Source: JANXQG01 sp963719885
Lineage (GTDB): Bacteria > Planctomycetota > Planctomycetia > Pirellulales > Thermoguttaceae
Assembly: GCA_963719885.1 (NCBI GenBank)
Contig: CAVRDP010000028.1
Location: 1-64,000, forward strand
Reading direction: 5' to 3'
Length of the DNA stretch: 64,000 bases
Every line of letters starts with the position of its first letter. Positions within the stretch are counted from its first letter, which is position 1. The notes beneath the pieces were generated by a model that did no database searches, was not told the DNA's origin, and was given only the letters and a program-made list of their open reading frames with translations. A program made the translations under genes and the position numbers. Shown piece after piece: positions 7,870-17,075 of the stretch.

Positions 7870-8712
7870 GTGACTCAACTCAGCGATCCGCGAGACAGCC
7901 TGAACAAGATCACCCAATCGCCCAGTTATCGATTGGCCTACGAGGATCTCGATTTCCTGAACAGCCCCCGGCTGCGGGCGGCGCGGATGGAACTGGAAGT
8001 CCTCAAGACGGAACTGACGCTGGAAGATTACCACATCCAGAATACGATCGTGGTTTTCGGCAGCACGCGGATCGTGGAACCGGCCGAGGCCCATCGCCGG
8101 CTGGAGGAGGCCCAGCGGCGTTTGGCGGACCAGCCCAGCAATGCTCTATTCCAACGGGCCGTGGCCCAGGCCGAGCGGATCGTGGCCAAGAGCGGCTATT
8201 ACGACGCGGCCCGGGAGTTCGCCCGGCTGGTATCGCAAAACGGCCACGCCGAGGGCAAGCCCTGTTTCACCGTGATGACGGGCGGCGGGCCGGGGATCAT
8301 GGAGGCCGCCAATCAGGGCGCGCACGACGTCGGCGCCAAGTCGGTCGGGCTGAACATCGCTCTGCCCATGGAGCAAACGCCGAATCCCTACATCACGCCC
8401 GAACTCTGTTTCCAGTTCCGCTATTTTGCCATTCGCAAGTTCCACTTCGTCTTGCGGGCGATGGCTTTGGTGGTTTTTCCCGGCGGTTTCGGCACGATCG
8501 ACGAGTTGTTCGAAGTAATCACGCTCCGCCAAACGAACCGCATGCAACACATCCCGGTGATCCTGGTTGGCCGGGACTATTGGAACCGAGTTATCGACTT
8601 TGCCTATCTCGCCGACGAGGGCGTGATTGCCGACGATGACCTGAAGCTTTTCGAGTTTGTCGACACGGCCGAGGCGGCCTGGAAGATCATCCGGGAGTTT
8701 CATAAGCTGTAG
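7870..8712 (+). CDS. LOG-family protein (nucleoside 5'-monophosphate phosphoribohydrolase type)
   Basis: The 280-residue protein has the family's two signature segments: GGGPGIMEAANQGAHD near residue 138 and PGGFGTIDELFEVITLRQ near 202. Members release the base from nucleoside monophosphates; in bacteria the role is often nucleotide salvage or cytokinin-like chemistry. The N-terminal ~80 residues (helical, LRAARMELEVLKTELTLEDY) match longer bacterial members. I chose the GTG at 7870 because GGAG (7856-7859) precedes it and because the open frame before it lies inside the rep-C palindrome. The frame is intact. Confidence 0.85.
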   Translation: MTQLSDPRDSLNKITQSPSYRLAYEDLDFLNSPRLRAARMELEVLKTELTLEDYHIQNTIVVFGSTRIVEPAEAHRRLEEAQRRLADQPSNALFQRAVAQAERIVAKSGYYDAAREFARLVSQNGHAEGKPCFTVMTGGGPGIMEAANQGAHDVGAKSVGLNIALPMEQTPNPYITPELCFQFRYFAIRKFHFVLRAMALVVFPGGFGTIDELFEVITLRQTNRMQHIPVILVGRDYWNRVIDFAYLADEGVIADDDLKLFEFVDTAEAAWKIIREFHKL

Positions 8713-8817
8713 GGTAGGTCTTAGATCTTTGGTCTTAGAACTTAGGTCTTAGGCTTTGGAACTTACGTCAACCATCAGTCTTAACTCTAAGTCCTAAGAT
8801 CTAAGTTCTAGGTCCCC
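8713..8817. repeat. GGTCTTAGA-type tandem and inverted repeat
   Basis: Variants of GGTCTTAGATCTTT and GGTCTTAGAACTTA recur three to four times from 8716, and inverted copies (TAAGTCCTAAGATCTAAG) lie at 8790-8808. The region is much richer in A and T than its surroundings and fills the gap between two genes. Confidence 0.75.
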
Positions 8818-9708
8818 ATGAACCCTCCCTTGGTCGAAAACTTTTTCTCAGCTCGCGACGGCTTGCGATTATTCGAACGACGTTGGCTTCCCAGCGGCGA
8901 GCCGCGGGGCGAGGTGCTGCTGGTCCACGGCTTCATCGAGCATGGCGGCCGTTATGCGCCTACGGCCGAGGCCTTGGCCCGCCGCGGCTACGCGATCTCG
9001 GTGACAGACCTTCGCGGACATGGCAAGTCCGGCGGCCCGCGCTGCTGGATTCCTTCGTTCGATGAATACGTCGACGATCTCGACACGTGCTTCGACCGCG
9101 TCGTCCGACGGGCCACAGGAAAGCCCGTGTTCGTGTTGGGGCACAGCCTAGGCGGATTGATTGCCGTCTTGTGGTGCATCTGCCGCCAGCCGGACTCCCC
9201 TCTCCCGTACGCGGGAGAGGGGCAGGGGGTGAGGGCCAGGCCGAGCGGGCTGATTCTCAGCGGGCCGGCCTTGCAAGTGGGCCGGCGGCTTTTTCCCTGG
9301 CTTCGCTACTTGGCCCGGCTGGGAAGCGTGCTTTTCCCGCGGTTGCGCCTGGTCCGCATGGGTTGCCGGAATATCTCTCGCGATCCGGCGGTCGTCGCGG
9401 AGTTCCGCGATGATCCGCTAGTGTTTCACGGCCGTTTTCCCGTCCGCAGCGGGGCGGAAATCCTGCGTGCCGGCGGCCTGGCGCGGGCCGCGTTCGAACA
9501 GGTCCGCGCACCGCTGCTCATCCTGCACGGCACGGCCGATCGCGTTGCGGCAGTCGAAACCAGCGAGGAGCTATTCCAGCGGGCCGCGGCGACGGACAAG
9601 ACGCTGCGCCTTTATCCGGGCCTCTATCACGAGGTGCTCAACGAACCGGAGAAAGAACAAGTCCGGGCCGATCTGATCGAGTGGATCGAGCGGCGGACTC
9701 AAATCTGA
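8818..9708 (+). CDS. Alpha/beta hydrolase, monoacylglycerol lipase / lysophospholipase type
   Basis: The 296-residue hydrolase has the nucleophile elbow GHSLGG (serine near residue 109), the acid in LILHGTADRVA near 240 and the histidine in LYPGLYHEVLNE near 268. The oxyanion segment is LVHGFIEHGGRY near 37. This is the arrangement of monoglyceride lipases, which would act on membrane-derived lipids. A rep-A palindrome is inserted in frame after the nucleophile strand and encodes SPLPYAGEGQGVRA (near residues 128-141). Homologues should lack this stretch. No signal peptide is visible, so it is probably cytoplasmic. The start ATG follows the AT-rich repeat directly, and I see no strong ribosome binding site. 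Confidence 0.85.
   Translation: MNPPLVENFFSARDGLRLFERRWLPSGEPRGEVLLVHGFIEHGGRYAPTAEALARRGYAISVTDLRGHGKSGGPRCWIPSFDEYVDDLDTCFDRVVRRATGKPVFVLGHSLGGLIAVLWCICRQPDSPLPYAGEGQGVRARPSGLILSGPALQVGRRLFPWLRYLARLGSVLFPRLRLVRMGCRNISRDPAVVAEFRDDPLVFHGRFPVRSGAEILRAGGLARAAFEQVRAPLLILHGTADRVAAVETSEELFQRAAATDKTLRLYPGLYHEVLNEPEKEQVRADLIEWIERRTQI
9197..9240. repeat. rep-A palindrome inside coding sequence
   Basis: CCCCTCTCCCG (9197-9207), a TACG loop and CGGGAGAGGGG (9212-9222) form an 11-bp stem; CAGGGGGTGAGGGCC follows. It is in frame in the hydrolase gene. Confidence 0.85.
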
Positions 9709-9709
9709 G

Positions 9710-9769
9710 TTACTCTTCAGCGGAATGAAGTGAACCGCGGATTTCGCATTTCGCGGAGAACGCGGATAC
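9710..9769. repeat. Second copy of the rep-I arm
   Basis: TTACTCTTCAGCGGAATGAA, then GTGAACCGCGGATTTCGC and CGGAGAACGCGGAT repeat the left arm at 6527-6575. It lies between the hydrolase and the DUF2442 gene, which converge. Confidence 0.75.
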
Positions 9770-9781
9770 CTCGGAGCAATC

Positions 9782-10102
9782 CTACTTCTTCCGGCTGCGC
9801 GTTTGCGCGGACCGGCTGGCAAGCCACTTCTTGAACGAACTCTGGCTTTCCGCGGAGGGTTGGCCAGCCAGCAGGTTGGCGACGCTAATGTCCTCATCGA
9901 TTTCCGGCCAATGGATTCCCCGGCCACTGCCGATGAGTCGCCAAGAGCCCCGTTCGCCGGCAGTACCGTGTGCCAGGCGCGGATACCAGGCCAGCGGTGC
10001 GGCAATCGTGCGTCCATCGGACAACTCGACGGATAATGTGTCGTCGGTCACCTCGACGTGGACGGCCAGTGCCTCTCGGGCTTCAACCACGGAAGAACTC
10101 AT
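9782..10102 (-). CDS. DUF2442 domain protein
   Basis: The 106-residue protein has the short DUF2442 fold: VHVEVTDDTLSVELSDGRTI near residue 14, APLAWYPRLAHGT, then IGSGRGIHWPEIDEDISVA and NLLAGQPS. DUF2442 genes typically follow DUF4160 genes, and both families are linked to toxin-antitoxin-like pairs without a proven activity. The ATG at 10102 overlaps the end of the DUF4160 gene by 20 bases, which indicates coupled translation. The tail (WLASRSAQTRSRKK) is strongly basic. Confidence 0.85.
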   Translation of the reverse strand: MSSSVVEAREALAVHVEVTDDTLSVELSDGRTIAAPLAWYPRLAHGTAGERGSWRLIGSGRGIHWPEIDEDISVANLLAGQPSAESQSSFKKWLASRSAQTRSRKK

Positions 10103-10319
10103 TCCAAATCTCCAGCAATTGTTCGCGATGTTCCTCAACCAGCTTGCGAACCCGGTTGATTTCTTTTCTACCAAAGCCGTAGCTATGTTCCAACCGAACC
10201 GGTTCGAGCCAGAACTTCGCCTCACAGTCGTCGCGTTCCACATGGACGTGCGGGGGTTCGTCGCTGTCGCCAGCGTAGAAGAAAAATCGAAATGGCCCAG
10301 TTCGCAGTACGCTAGGCAT
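10083..10319 (-). CDS. DUF4160 domain protein
   Basis: This small 78-residue protein matches DUF4160: MPSVLRTGPFRFFFYAGD, then EPPHVHVERDDCEAKFWLEP, and a C-terminal helix with INRVRKLVEEHREQLLEIWN. The HVHVER segment with paired histidines is the family hallmark. It is the first gene of a two-gene unit with the overlapping DUF2442 gene. The function is unknown, and a toxin-antitoxin role is only suggested by the usual pairing. Confidence 0.85.
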   Translation of the reverse strand: MPSVLRTGPFRFFFYAGDSDEPPHVHVERDDCEAKFWLEPVRLEHSYGFGRKEINRVRKLVEEHREQLLEIWNEFFRG

Positions 10320-10459
10320 ATGTCAATATTACCCCAAGTGGCACGACGGAGCAAGCATGGTCGCGAATCTACGCTAGAGTCGAATCGCGGATCATCCAGA
10401 GAAAAACCCGAAGTTTTCCAGCCGGCCGGCGCACAATAGTCCTTCCCGGCAACGGGACT

Positions 10460-12916
10460 TCACTTGCAGGAACAGTTCGATGCCGGATCGATCTGCCAGC
10501 CGGGCATGTCGGTGCGGGGACGTGCCAGCAGCGCATCCTCGGTCGATTTCAAGGCCGTGAGCAGGGCGCGATAGTCCGGGTCTGCGGTACTGGCGAACAC
10601 GACTTTTCCGCACACACCGCGTCCGCCGGCCTCTTTGGCCAGCGGTGCCAGCAAGATGTCATTATGCGCGACGTTCGTGATTCGCTTGACGTGCCAAGGA
10701 ATGCCCTTCGGCCCGCCCTTGTGACATGCGGCGACAGCGCCGCGACGCCGTCTCGGCGAACAACTTCTCGAACTCCGGGGAGTAAGTAATTTGCCGGCAC
10801 CCGCGCAACTGGATGTGCGAGGAGCGGCCGTCACCGTAATAGGGCACGTCGCAGTCGATCCAGGAGAGAATGGCCTGCCGCTCATCGGCGGTCATTGCCA
10901 CCTGCGGCTTGCCGTGGGCATCGGGGTGGCCGTTGAGCACGATGTCCGCCAGCCGCGATTGCGGCGAGCCCCAGGCCTTGGGCCGCACATCCAAAATATT
11001 CCACTCTTGCCCGTTCATGGTCGGGATCCAACTAACCCACTTGCTGCCGCGCCCCGTCGGGTCCTCGCCCAGGTTGACCAACTGGTCGTAAGAAACGTTG
11101 AAGAATTCGGTGCGGTCGCCGCACAGGTCCAGGCCGGCAGGCCGACTCGAGGTGGTTGTGGCACTGCACGCAGTGCTTGTCCAAGACGGGCTGAACCACC
11201 GTGCTGTAGTCGAGGTTCCGTGCTCCCCAGGGCGGCGGCACGAGGGTCTTCGCCGGTTTCGACACGGCCGAGCCCGTGCCGGAGAATGTCGCGTAGTTGC
11301 GGTTCGCGTGGCAGCCGATGCAGCCTTGAGTTTCACCGGGCATCAAGTGCGTGAAGGTCCGCATCCGCTGCACGGCCCGGCCTTGCCGGTCGAGGGCCAG
11401 GAAATAGATCGGCACATTGGCCGGCACTTGGAAGTGCGCGGAGCCGTCGTCTTCCACGTCGACGAACCCCCAGATCTTCTTCGGCGCGTAGGTGGCCCCG
11501 CAGGAGACCACCGGGAACTGGAAGCCGAAGGCCCGCAAATTCGGGTCCACGCGGACCGGCTTGGCGATCTCCTGCACGACCGCAATGCGGGCAACCTCGC
11601 CGCGCTTGACCTGCGGTTCCAGACCCTGGTACACGTCCTGCATGCTGATGGTGGCCCATGCAGTGACTGCAAACCACCCTCACCCCCTGCCCCTCTCCCG
11701 GAGGTAGAGGGGAGCCTGTCGGGCAGCGTGGAGGGGATGACCGGCGGCCGCGGCCTGGCCCGCACCGGCTGGGCGCAGACCCAGGTCAGTTCGCCTCGCC
11801 CGGGCAGCAAGTCCAGCTTCAGGCTGCCGTCGTAGGTCCGCAGTTGCACGGCGCCGTCGCTAAAGCGATGCGGCTGGGGATAGTGAGTCACGAGGAAGTG
11901 GCGATCGTCCAACGGCCAGGGGCTTTGGTACGGGCCGCTGGGCGGGCCGTTGCTGCTGATCGTCACCTTGCCGATGTCCACCTCCGGCGTTACGTTGGTG
12001 ATGGCCTCCTGCGCGTTGCTGCCTTTCCGCGGGTCGATGATCCCGATCGCGCCGCTGCAGCGGCCGTTGTGTCCGGTCATCGTGCAGAGCACGCGGCCCG
12101 CGCCGCCGGGGATGGCGCGGGCTTCGATGAATGTCGCCGGGCCAAGCACGCGATTGCCGAAGTAGCCGGACAACATCGTGCCGTCGGGATGAATGGTCCA
12201 CAGTTTCTGGATGGGGATCGCCGGCCGATCCACGTACTCCCAGCGGCCGTAGATGATGCGGCCGTCTTCCATCACCGTGGGCGTGAAGTCGTTCAGGTAG
12301 TTGGCGCTGATCCGCCGCACGTCGCCGCCGTCGGCGTTCATCCGATGGAGCACTCCCACGGGCGAGTTCCAGCAGTAGGCGAACTGCGGATTGCGGGTCG
12401 AGAGGAAGCAGATGCCGCCGTCCGGCAGCCAGCAGGCGTTGAAGTTGTGATGGTCGCCGGAGGTGAGCCGCCGCGGTGGGCCGCCCTCGATCGGAATCGT
12501 GAAGAGATGGAACGGCTCCTGCATCGATTTCTTCCAGGAGAAGAGCACCGTCTTGGCGTCGAATGAGAGTTCGCAGTCAAGGATCACGCCCGCGCTGGAA
12601 TCGACCAGTTGCGTGAGCGTGCCCGGGCTGCCTTTTTGAGGCAGCCGGTAGCGATACAGGCCGCCGCCGGGCGCAGACCCTCGACGTGGTAGGTGTAGAC
12701 GTGACTGGGCATCACGGGGTACTGCTGGATTACCAAGAGTTCGTCGCACCGCAAGATACGGCGGGCGGCCTCGGCATCTTTGCCGGCAAGCTCCGCAGTC
12801 GGCAAAGCGGCGGCGAGCGTTGCCGTGAACAATGGCAGCAACACGGCGGCAAAGCAACGAATGAGCGTCACGGCAGGGCCCCTGGGGAGGATTATGGGGA
12901 GGAAAGGGACGTGCAT
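10460..12916 (-). CDS. PD40/beta-propeller cytochrome c protein, HzsA-like (several frame breaks)
   Basis: This exported protein of roughly 800 residues starts with a signal peptide (LIRCFAAVLLPLFTATLAAA); the start is either the ATG at 12916 or the GTG at 12871. The N-terminal half has WD/PD40-like blades (SFDAKTVLFSWKK, HHNFNACWLPDGGICFLSTR, VMEDGRIIYGRWEY). The C-terminal half has cytochrome c motifs CIGCH and CVQCH. Related proteins occur across Planctomycetes and resemble the alpha subunit of hydrazine synthase, but hydrazine chemistry should not be assumed. Frame breaks lie near 12665, 11655, 11143 and 10744. A rep-A palindrome (11677-11714) is inserted before the DVYQGLEPQV segment. 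The corrected C terminus reads HNDILLAPLAKEAGGRG and ends NCSCK. Confidence 0.75.
11677..11714. repeat. rep-A copy inside the HzsA-like gene
   Basis: CCCTCACCCCCTGCCCCTCT, then CCCGGAGGTAGAGGGGAG, forms the rep-A hairpin. In the minus-strand gene it translates as LPSTSGRGAGGEGG. Confidence 0.85.
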
Positions 12917-12982
12917 GCCAGTTTAGCATGCCGCGAAGGATGTTTCCAGCAGGCCGTCTCGTTCCCACGCTCGCTTATTTGG

Positions 12983-13069
12983 GGCATTGAAGCCCAACGC
13001 GCGAGCGAGGAATGTGCGTGATAGAGCGCGGATCGCGAATTTCTCGCTCGCGCGTCGGGCTTCAATGCC
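12983..13069. repeat. Long palindrome between the HzsA-like gene and fabF
   Basis: The 27-base arms, 12983-13009 and 13043-13069, are reverse complements with one mismatch (GGCATTGAAGCCC, then AACGCGCGAGCGAG). They flank a 33-base loop. Both flanking genes are on the minus strand, so transcripts leaving fabF would fold here. Confidence 0.85.
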
Positions 13070-13112
13070 GTTTTGCCGCCAAGAACGTTCCGGTTACCCT
13101 TCAGCTCTTGCC

Positions 13113-14400
13113 TCACCCCTCGAACCGCTTGCAGATCAAGGCGATATTCTGTCCGCCAAAACCAAAGCTGTTCGAAAGGGCTACATCGCAGCATTTTTCC
13201 CGGGCTGTGTTGGGGATGTAGTCCAAATCACAGTCCGTGTCGGGCGTTTCATAGTTGATCGTGGGCGGCAAGACGTTGTCGCGAATGGCCAGGAGGCAAA
13301 AGATCAACTCCGTGGCCCCGGCCGCGGCAATCAGGTGGCCCATCATGCTCTTCGTGCTGGAGACCGGGATCTTGTAGGCCTGCTCGCCGAACGTCTGCTT
13401 GACGGCCAGCGACTCGACCTTGTCGTTCACCGAGGTGCTGGTGCCGTGGGCGTTGATGTAGTCGATGTCGTCGGGGCCCAGCCCGGCGTCGGCCAGGGCC
13501 ATCCGCATGCAACTGATGGCGCCGCGCCCCTCGGGGTGCGTGTCGGTGATGCGGAAGGCGTCGGCCGTGGAACCGTAGCCGACCACCTCGCCGTAAATAC
13601 GGGCCCCGCGGGCCTTGGCAATCTCCAGCCTCCTCGAGCACGACCATGCCGGCCCCTTCGCCAAGCACGAAGCCATCGCGATCGCGGTCGAAAGGACGGG
13701 AGGCCCGAGCGGGCTCGTCGTTCCGCGTGCTGAGGGCCGTGAGGAGATTGAAACCGGTGACGCCGAAGGGATGGATCATGGTGTGCGTGCCGCCGGCGAG
13801 CATGACGTCGGCCTCGCCGCGGCGGATGATCTCGACCGCCTCGCCAATGGCCTGGCTGCTGGCCGCGCAGGCGGTGAGGCAGTTGAAATTCGGTCCCTGG
13901 GCATCGAAGAGGCTGGCCAGATGCGCGGCCGGCATGTTCGGCTCCTGCTCCAATTCCGCGATCGGGTTGAGCATTTCCAGGCCCCGGCGGGTGAAACGGC
14001 TGATATCCAGCTTCGGACCGCCGTTCAATCCGGCGACCATCATTTCGGTAAAGCGGTCGAAGTCCTGCGGGCCTTCCCCGCTGCCGGTGTAAACGCCGAA
14101 GCGGGTGGGATCCAGCGGGGCGTCTTGCAGGCCGGCGTCGCTGACGGCTTTCTTGGCGGCCCCGATGGCAAAACGGGTGTGACGACCCTGATACTTCCAG
14201 TCGGCAGGGTCCAATCCCACGTCGGAGAGGTCCCAGTTGCGGACCTCGGCAGATATTCTTGTCGGAAAATTGGCGGCATCAAAGAGGGTCGTATAGCCTA
14301 CGCCCGACTCGCCAGCGAGCAGCCGCTTCCAAACGCCTTCGCGGTCGGCGCCCAGGGGCGTGACCAAGCCGACGCCGGTGATGACGACACGTCGTCTCAT
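13113..14400 (-). CDS. fabF: Beta-ketoacyl-ACP synthase II type (one frame break)
   Basis: The condensing enzyme adds two carbons from malonyl-ACP to the growing acyl chain. About 428 residues are inferred: MRRRVVITGVGLVTPLGADR at the start, the active-site cysteine in CLTACAASSQAIGEA near residue 172, the first histidine in INAHGTSTSVND near 311 and the second in STKSMMGHLIAAAGA near 348, with NSFGFGGQN at the end. An extra G near 13626 separates VVLEE from LEIAKARGA. The ATG at 14400 is preceded by GGAAGGG. It overlaps the upstream dehydratase gene by four bases (ATGA), so it is the last gene of the fab operon. Confidence 0.92.
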
Positions 14401-14960
14401 GGTTCCCTTCCTTTCTGCGAGTGGGCTGGCTGCCGGTCGTTGCCATTGCCGCTGGCCTTGCACAGCCGCTCGGGCGGGACGAGCGGACTTCCGTCGGCCG
14501 CGTGACCCACGCGATAGGCCCCGAACACGCGCATCATCGAAAGGAATGCCTCCGGTGTGAAGAACGTTCCCAGCCACGGGGCATTCAAATGGGCGAAAAC
14601 GATCTCGGCCTGGGCCTGCAAGCGGTCGCCGATGTGGCTCGTGGCGCTGACCGCGGCCCCTTCCGCATTCTGATAGTCGATCGTTGCCATATAGGTCAGC
14701 GTGTCACCCGGCCGTGCCGGGCAAAAAAACTGCACCTTGGGAAGTTTCGCCAGGATCACCTTTTCCTTGAACTGGTTATGTTCGCAGACCAGCAGCCCGC
14801 CGGTCTGCGCCAGCCCTTCGATGACCAGCGAATTGGGAAAAATGGGGAAGTGCGAAAAGTGGTCGTGCAGGTAGTCCTCGGCCAGCGAGACGCACTTGAC
14901 GGCCTTGGCGTACCGCCCGCTCTCGAATTCCAGGAATCGATCGATCCAGAACCAGCGCAT
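14397..14960 (-). CDS. FabZ-like hotdog dehydratase, extended
   Basis: The 187-residue protein has a hotdog fold of the 3-hydroxyacyl-ACP dehydratase type: MRWFWIDRFLEFESGRYAKA, then HDHFSHFPIFPNSLVIEGLA, which places the catalytic histidine near residue 43 and the acid on the following helix (VIEGLAQTGG). It would remove water from 3-hydroxyacyl-ACP. The C-terminal ~45 residues (MMRVFGAYRVGHAADGS onward) extend beyond the usual FabZ length. It lies between the ACP gene and fabF, with a four-base overlap with fabF. The fold is clear; the substrate is not, and the enzyme may act on unusual acyl chains. Confidence 0.85.
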   Translation of the reverse strand: MRWFWIDRFLEFESGRYAKAVKCVSLAEDYLHDHFSHFPIFPNSLVIEGLAQTGGLLVCEHNQFKEKVILAKLPKVQFFCPARPGDTLTYMATIDYQNAEGAAVSATSHIGDRLQAQAEIVFAHLNAPWLGTFFTPEAFLSMMRVFGAYRVGHAADGSPLVPPERLCKASGNGNDRQPAHSQKGREP

Positions 14961-15035
14961 CAGATGAGAACCTGCTTCAAAAAACCGAACGCAAACCGAG
15001 AAAGTGTCCACACGACCTGTATTTGAAACAGGCCT

Positions 15036-15437
15036 TTAACCCGTGACTTGCACTTTGCTTTCCACGAAACGGCACATGTCGGCCACGGTCAGCACATTGG
15101 GGAAATCCTGCACGACCGGGTTTTTGGCGAATTCGTCGAGATTGGCGAACGGCATGCGCTTCCGCAACTCCGCCACGCCGAGGTCGGTAACGCGGCCGTC
15201 CTGCACGTACTTCTGGTCGGTGAGCACGTCTTCCGGGAAGAGCTCGTTGCGGGGAATCTTGATGTCAAAGGCCTTTTCCAGGCGGAAGACGATGTCCAGG
15301 AAGTCGATCGACTCGGCTCCCAGGTCGCCCACCAGCGTGGCCTCCGGCTTGATGTCCTCGTCATCCACGCCCAAGGCGTCGGTGAGGGCGACTTTGATCT
15401 TTTCGTATACTTCGTCCTTTGTCGGCATTTCGCTCAT
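15036..15437 (-). CDS. Acyl carrier protein, long form
   Basis: The 133-residue protein begins with a normal ACP helix pattern (VYEKIKVALTDALGVDDEDI). Its phosphopantetheine site is LGAESIDFLDIVFRLEKAF, with the serine near residue 42 replacing the usual DSL context by ESI. It then continues for about 45 residues beyond a standard ACP of 75-80 residues: DQKYVQDGRVTDLGVAEL and LTVADMCRFVESKV. Such extended ACPs usually serve specialised acyl chains. It sits between fabG and a dehydratase gene in the same operon. The start could also be the internal ATG four codons later. Confidence 0.9.
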   Translation of the reverse strand: MSEMPTKDEVYEKIKVALTDALGVDDEDIKPEATLVGDLGAESIDFLDIVFRLEKAFDIKIPRNELFPEDVLTDQKYVQDGRVTDLGVAELRKRMPFANLDEFAKNPVVQDFPNVLTVADMCRFVESKVQVTG

Positions 15438-15464
15438 TCTCCAAAGATAACAGGGAAATTCTTG

Positions 15465-16217
15465 TTAATAGCCTCCCAAGCTCAGGCCGCCGTCGACACG
15501 CAGCACCTGGCCTGTCAGGTAGGAGGCATCATCGCTGGCCAGGAAGGCCACCACAGCGGCGATTTCCTCGGGCTTTCCGATCCGCTTCAGGGGAATCATC
15601 GTCTTGATCTGGTCGCCGGCGATGCCGCGAACGACCTGGCTCATGTCGGTTTCGATCATGCCGGGCGCCACGGCATTAACGCGGACCTTGCGGGGGGCGA
15701 GTTCCTTGGCCAGGGCCCGAGTGAGGCCATTGATGCCGCCCTTGCTGGCCGCATAGTTGACCTGCCCGCGGGAGGCGAATTCCGCCGCCGTGCTGGAAAG
15801 GTTCACGATGCTGCCGCTGCGAGCCATCAACATCGGCTGGCTTACCGCACGGCAGTAATGGAATGTGCCGGCAAGGTTCGTATCGATCACGTCGCGCCAC
15901 TGATCGTCGGTCATGTTGCCCGTCAGGCCATCCTTGGTGATGCCGGCGGAGTTGACGAGGATGTCGATCCGCGTCCACTGGCCGACGAGGCTGTCGACGA
16001 TCTCCTGGGCCCGCTTGGCGTCGCGGACGTCGGCTTGCAGGGCCTGGACCTGGCGGCCCTGGGCCGATAACTCGGCCGCGAGCGCAGCGGCGGCTTCCGT
16101 GGCGGAGTTATACAGGAAGGCGACGGTCGCTCCCTCGGCGGCCAGCCTTGCCACGCATGCCCGGCCGATGCCGCGGCTGCCGCCCGTGACGATCGCTTTC
16201 TTGCCTTCAAGTCGCAT
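15465..16217 (-). CDS. fabG: 3-oxoacyl-ACP reductase
   Basis: The 250-residue short-chain dehydrogenase reduces 3-ketoacyl-ACP with NADPH. It shows the cofactor site TGGSRGIGRACVARLA at residues 9-24, NSAGITKDGLTGNM near 88, the catalytic serine in NLSSTAAEF near 138, and the YxxxK motif in YAASKGGINGLTRAL near 152. It ends VLRVDGGLSLGGY, typical of FabG. It is the second gene of the fab operon, 19 bases after a FabZ gene and 27 bases before the ACP gene. The frame is intact. Confidence 0.93.
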   Translation of the reverse strand: MRLEGKKAIVTGGSRGIGRACVARLAAEGATVAFLYNSATEAAAALAAELSAQGRQVQALQADVRDAKRAQEIVDSLVGQWTRIDILVNSAGITKDGLTGNMTDDQWRDVIDTNLAGTFHYCRAVSQPMLMARSGSIVNLSSTAAEFASRGQVNYAASKGGINGLTRALAKELAPRKVRVNAVAPGMIETDMSQVVRGIAGDQIKTMIPLKRIGKPEEIAAVVAFLASDDASYLTGQVLRVDGGLSLGGY

Positions 16218-16236
16218 CGTTGCTTTAGTCTTGGTT

Positions 16237-16734
16237 TCAAACGGTCGCGGGCACCACCGGCGGGCCCGGCTGATACAACACCGTCAACAGGTTTCGCATT
16301 TCCTGGAGGATAAACTCGTCGGCATCTGCCTCCAACGGATTACGGTCCGCCAGATTATAACGTTCCAACACCAGGCGGCCGCTAACGGTCGTCCGGCCCT
16401 CCACCGAACCCTGGGCCTTGACCTTCGTCTCGGTGTCTGTCTGGGAAATAATTTCCGCGGTTACCGTGAGCAACTGGCCCGGCTCGACAAACTGGCCATA
16501 CTTTACGTTCCCGGCCTGCTTCAGCACGATCACCGAATGGGCGAAATCTTCACTCAAGCGGATCAGCCAGGCGGCTGCCTGGGTCATGGCCTCCAGCATC
16601 AATACCCCCGGCATGACGGGGAAATTGGGAAAATGGTCGGCCAGGTATTCTTCGGCCATCGTCAAGGATTTCACCGCGGTGATCCGGGCACCGGGTTGAA
16701 AGTCGACGATTCGGTCGATCAACAGAAAACGCAT
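16237..16734 (-). CDS. fabZ: 3-hydroxyacyl-ACP dehydratase, FabZ type
   Basis: The 165-residue hotdog protein has the classic FabZ active site HFPNFPVMPGVLMLEAMTQA: histidine near residue 34 and glutamate near 48. It starts MRFLLIDRIVDFQPGARITA, as FabZ proteins do. It is the first gene of the operon and lies downstream of a good promoter (16870-16898). With the second dehydratase before fabF, the operon has two dehydratases around one reductase, one carrier and one synthase. The frame is intact and the length is usual for FabZ. Confidence 0.92.
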   Translation of the reverse strand: MRFLLIDRIVDFQPGARITAVKSLTMAEEYLADHFPNFPVMPGVLMLEAMTQAAAWLIRLSEDFAHSVIVLKQAGNVKYGQFVEPGQLLTVTAEIISQTDTETKVKAQGSVEGRTTVSGRLVLERYNLADRNPLEADADEFILQEMRNLLTVLYQPGPPVVPATV

Positions 16735-16869
16735 GTATTCGGGAAGGCCGCTTTCGGCCCGGAACGGGTTACAAAAACCGACACCTCACCAAAACCCGTC
16801 CGTCTCACGCCGATCGCTGGAACGGTTTTCGGATGACAAATTGCGTCGTTGTTGGGGATTAAACGGGTA

Positions 16870-16898
16870 AGTATAGCGGGCAAACCACGATTCCACAA
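16870..16898 (-). promoter_or_regulatory. Sigma-70-type promoter of the fab operon
   Basis: On the minus strand, TTGTGG (-35) and TATACT (-10) are separated by exactly 17 bases. The start of fabZ lies about 130 bases downstream, which leaves an untranslated leader of about 125 bases. Confidence 0.6.
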
Positions 16899-17075
16899 CC
16901 GTAAAAAGGCCGCTGAGGCCATTTTACAAAATTCGCCGGGCAAGTACACTAGAGACACCGGTCGAGGAAAACCTGTGTAAAATGGAATTCACTCCGTTTG
17001 ATTAAGAAAAGTCAAGGCAGCGGAAAGAATTCCGCTCGTACGAGGGGAACCTAAGCCGGATAGGGGTTTCGCCCT

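Noticed and set aside
10083..10319. DUF4160/DUF2442 as a proven toxin-antitoxin pair.
   Set aside because: The pairing is typical, but no activity has been shown that I can cite, so I report only the families.
10460..12916. Hydrazine synthase and thus an anammox organism.
   Set aside because: Only a loose family resemblance; no other anammox genes are present, and HzsA-like PD40 cytochromes are common in other planctomycetes.
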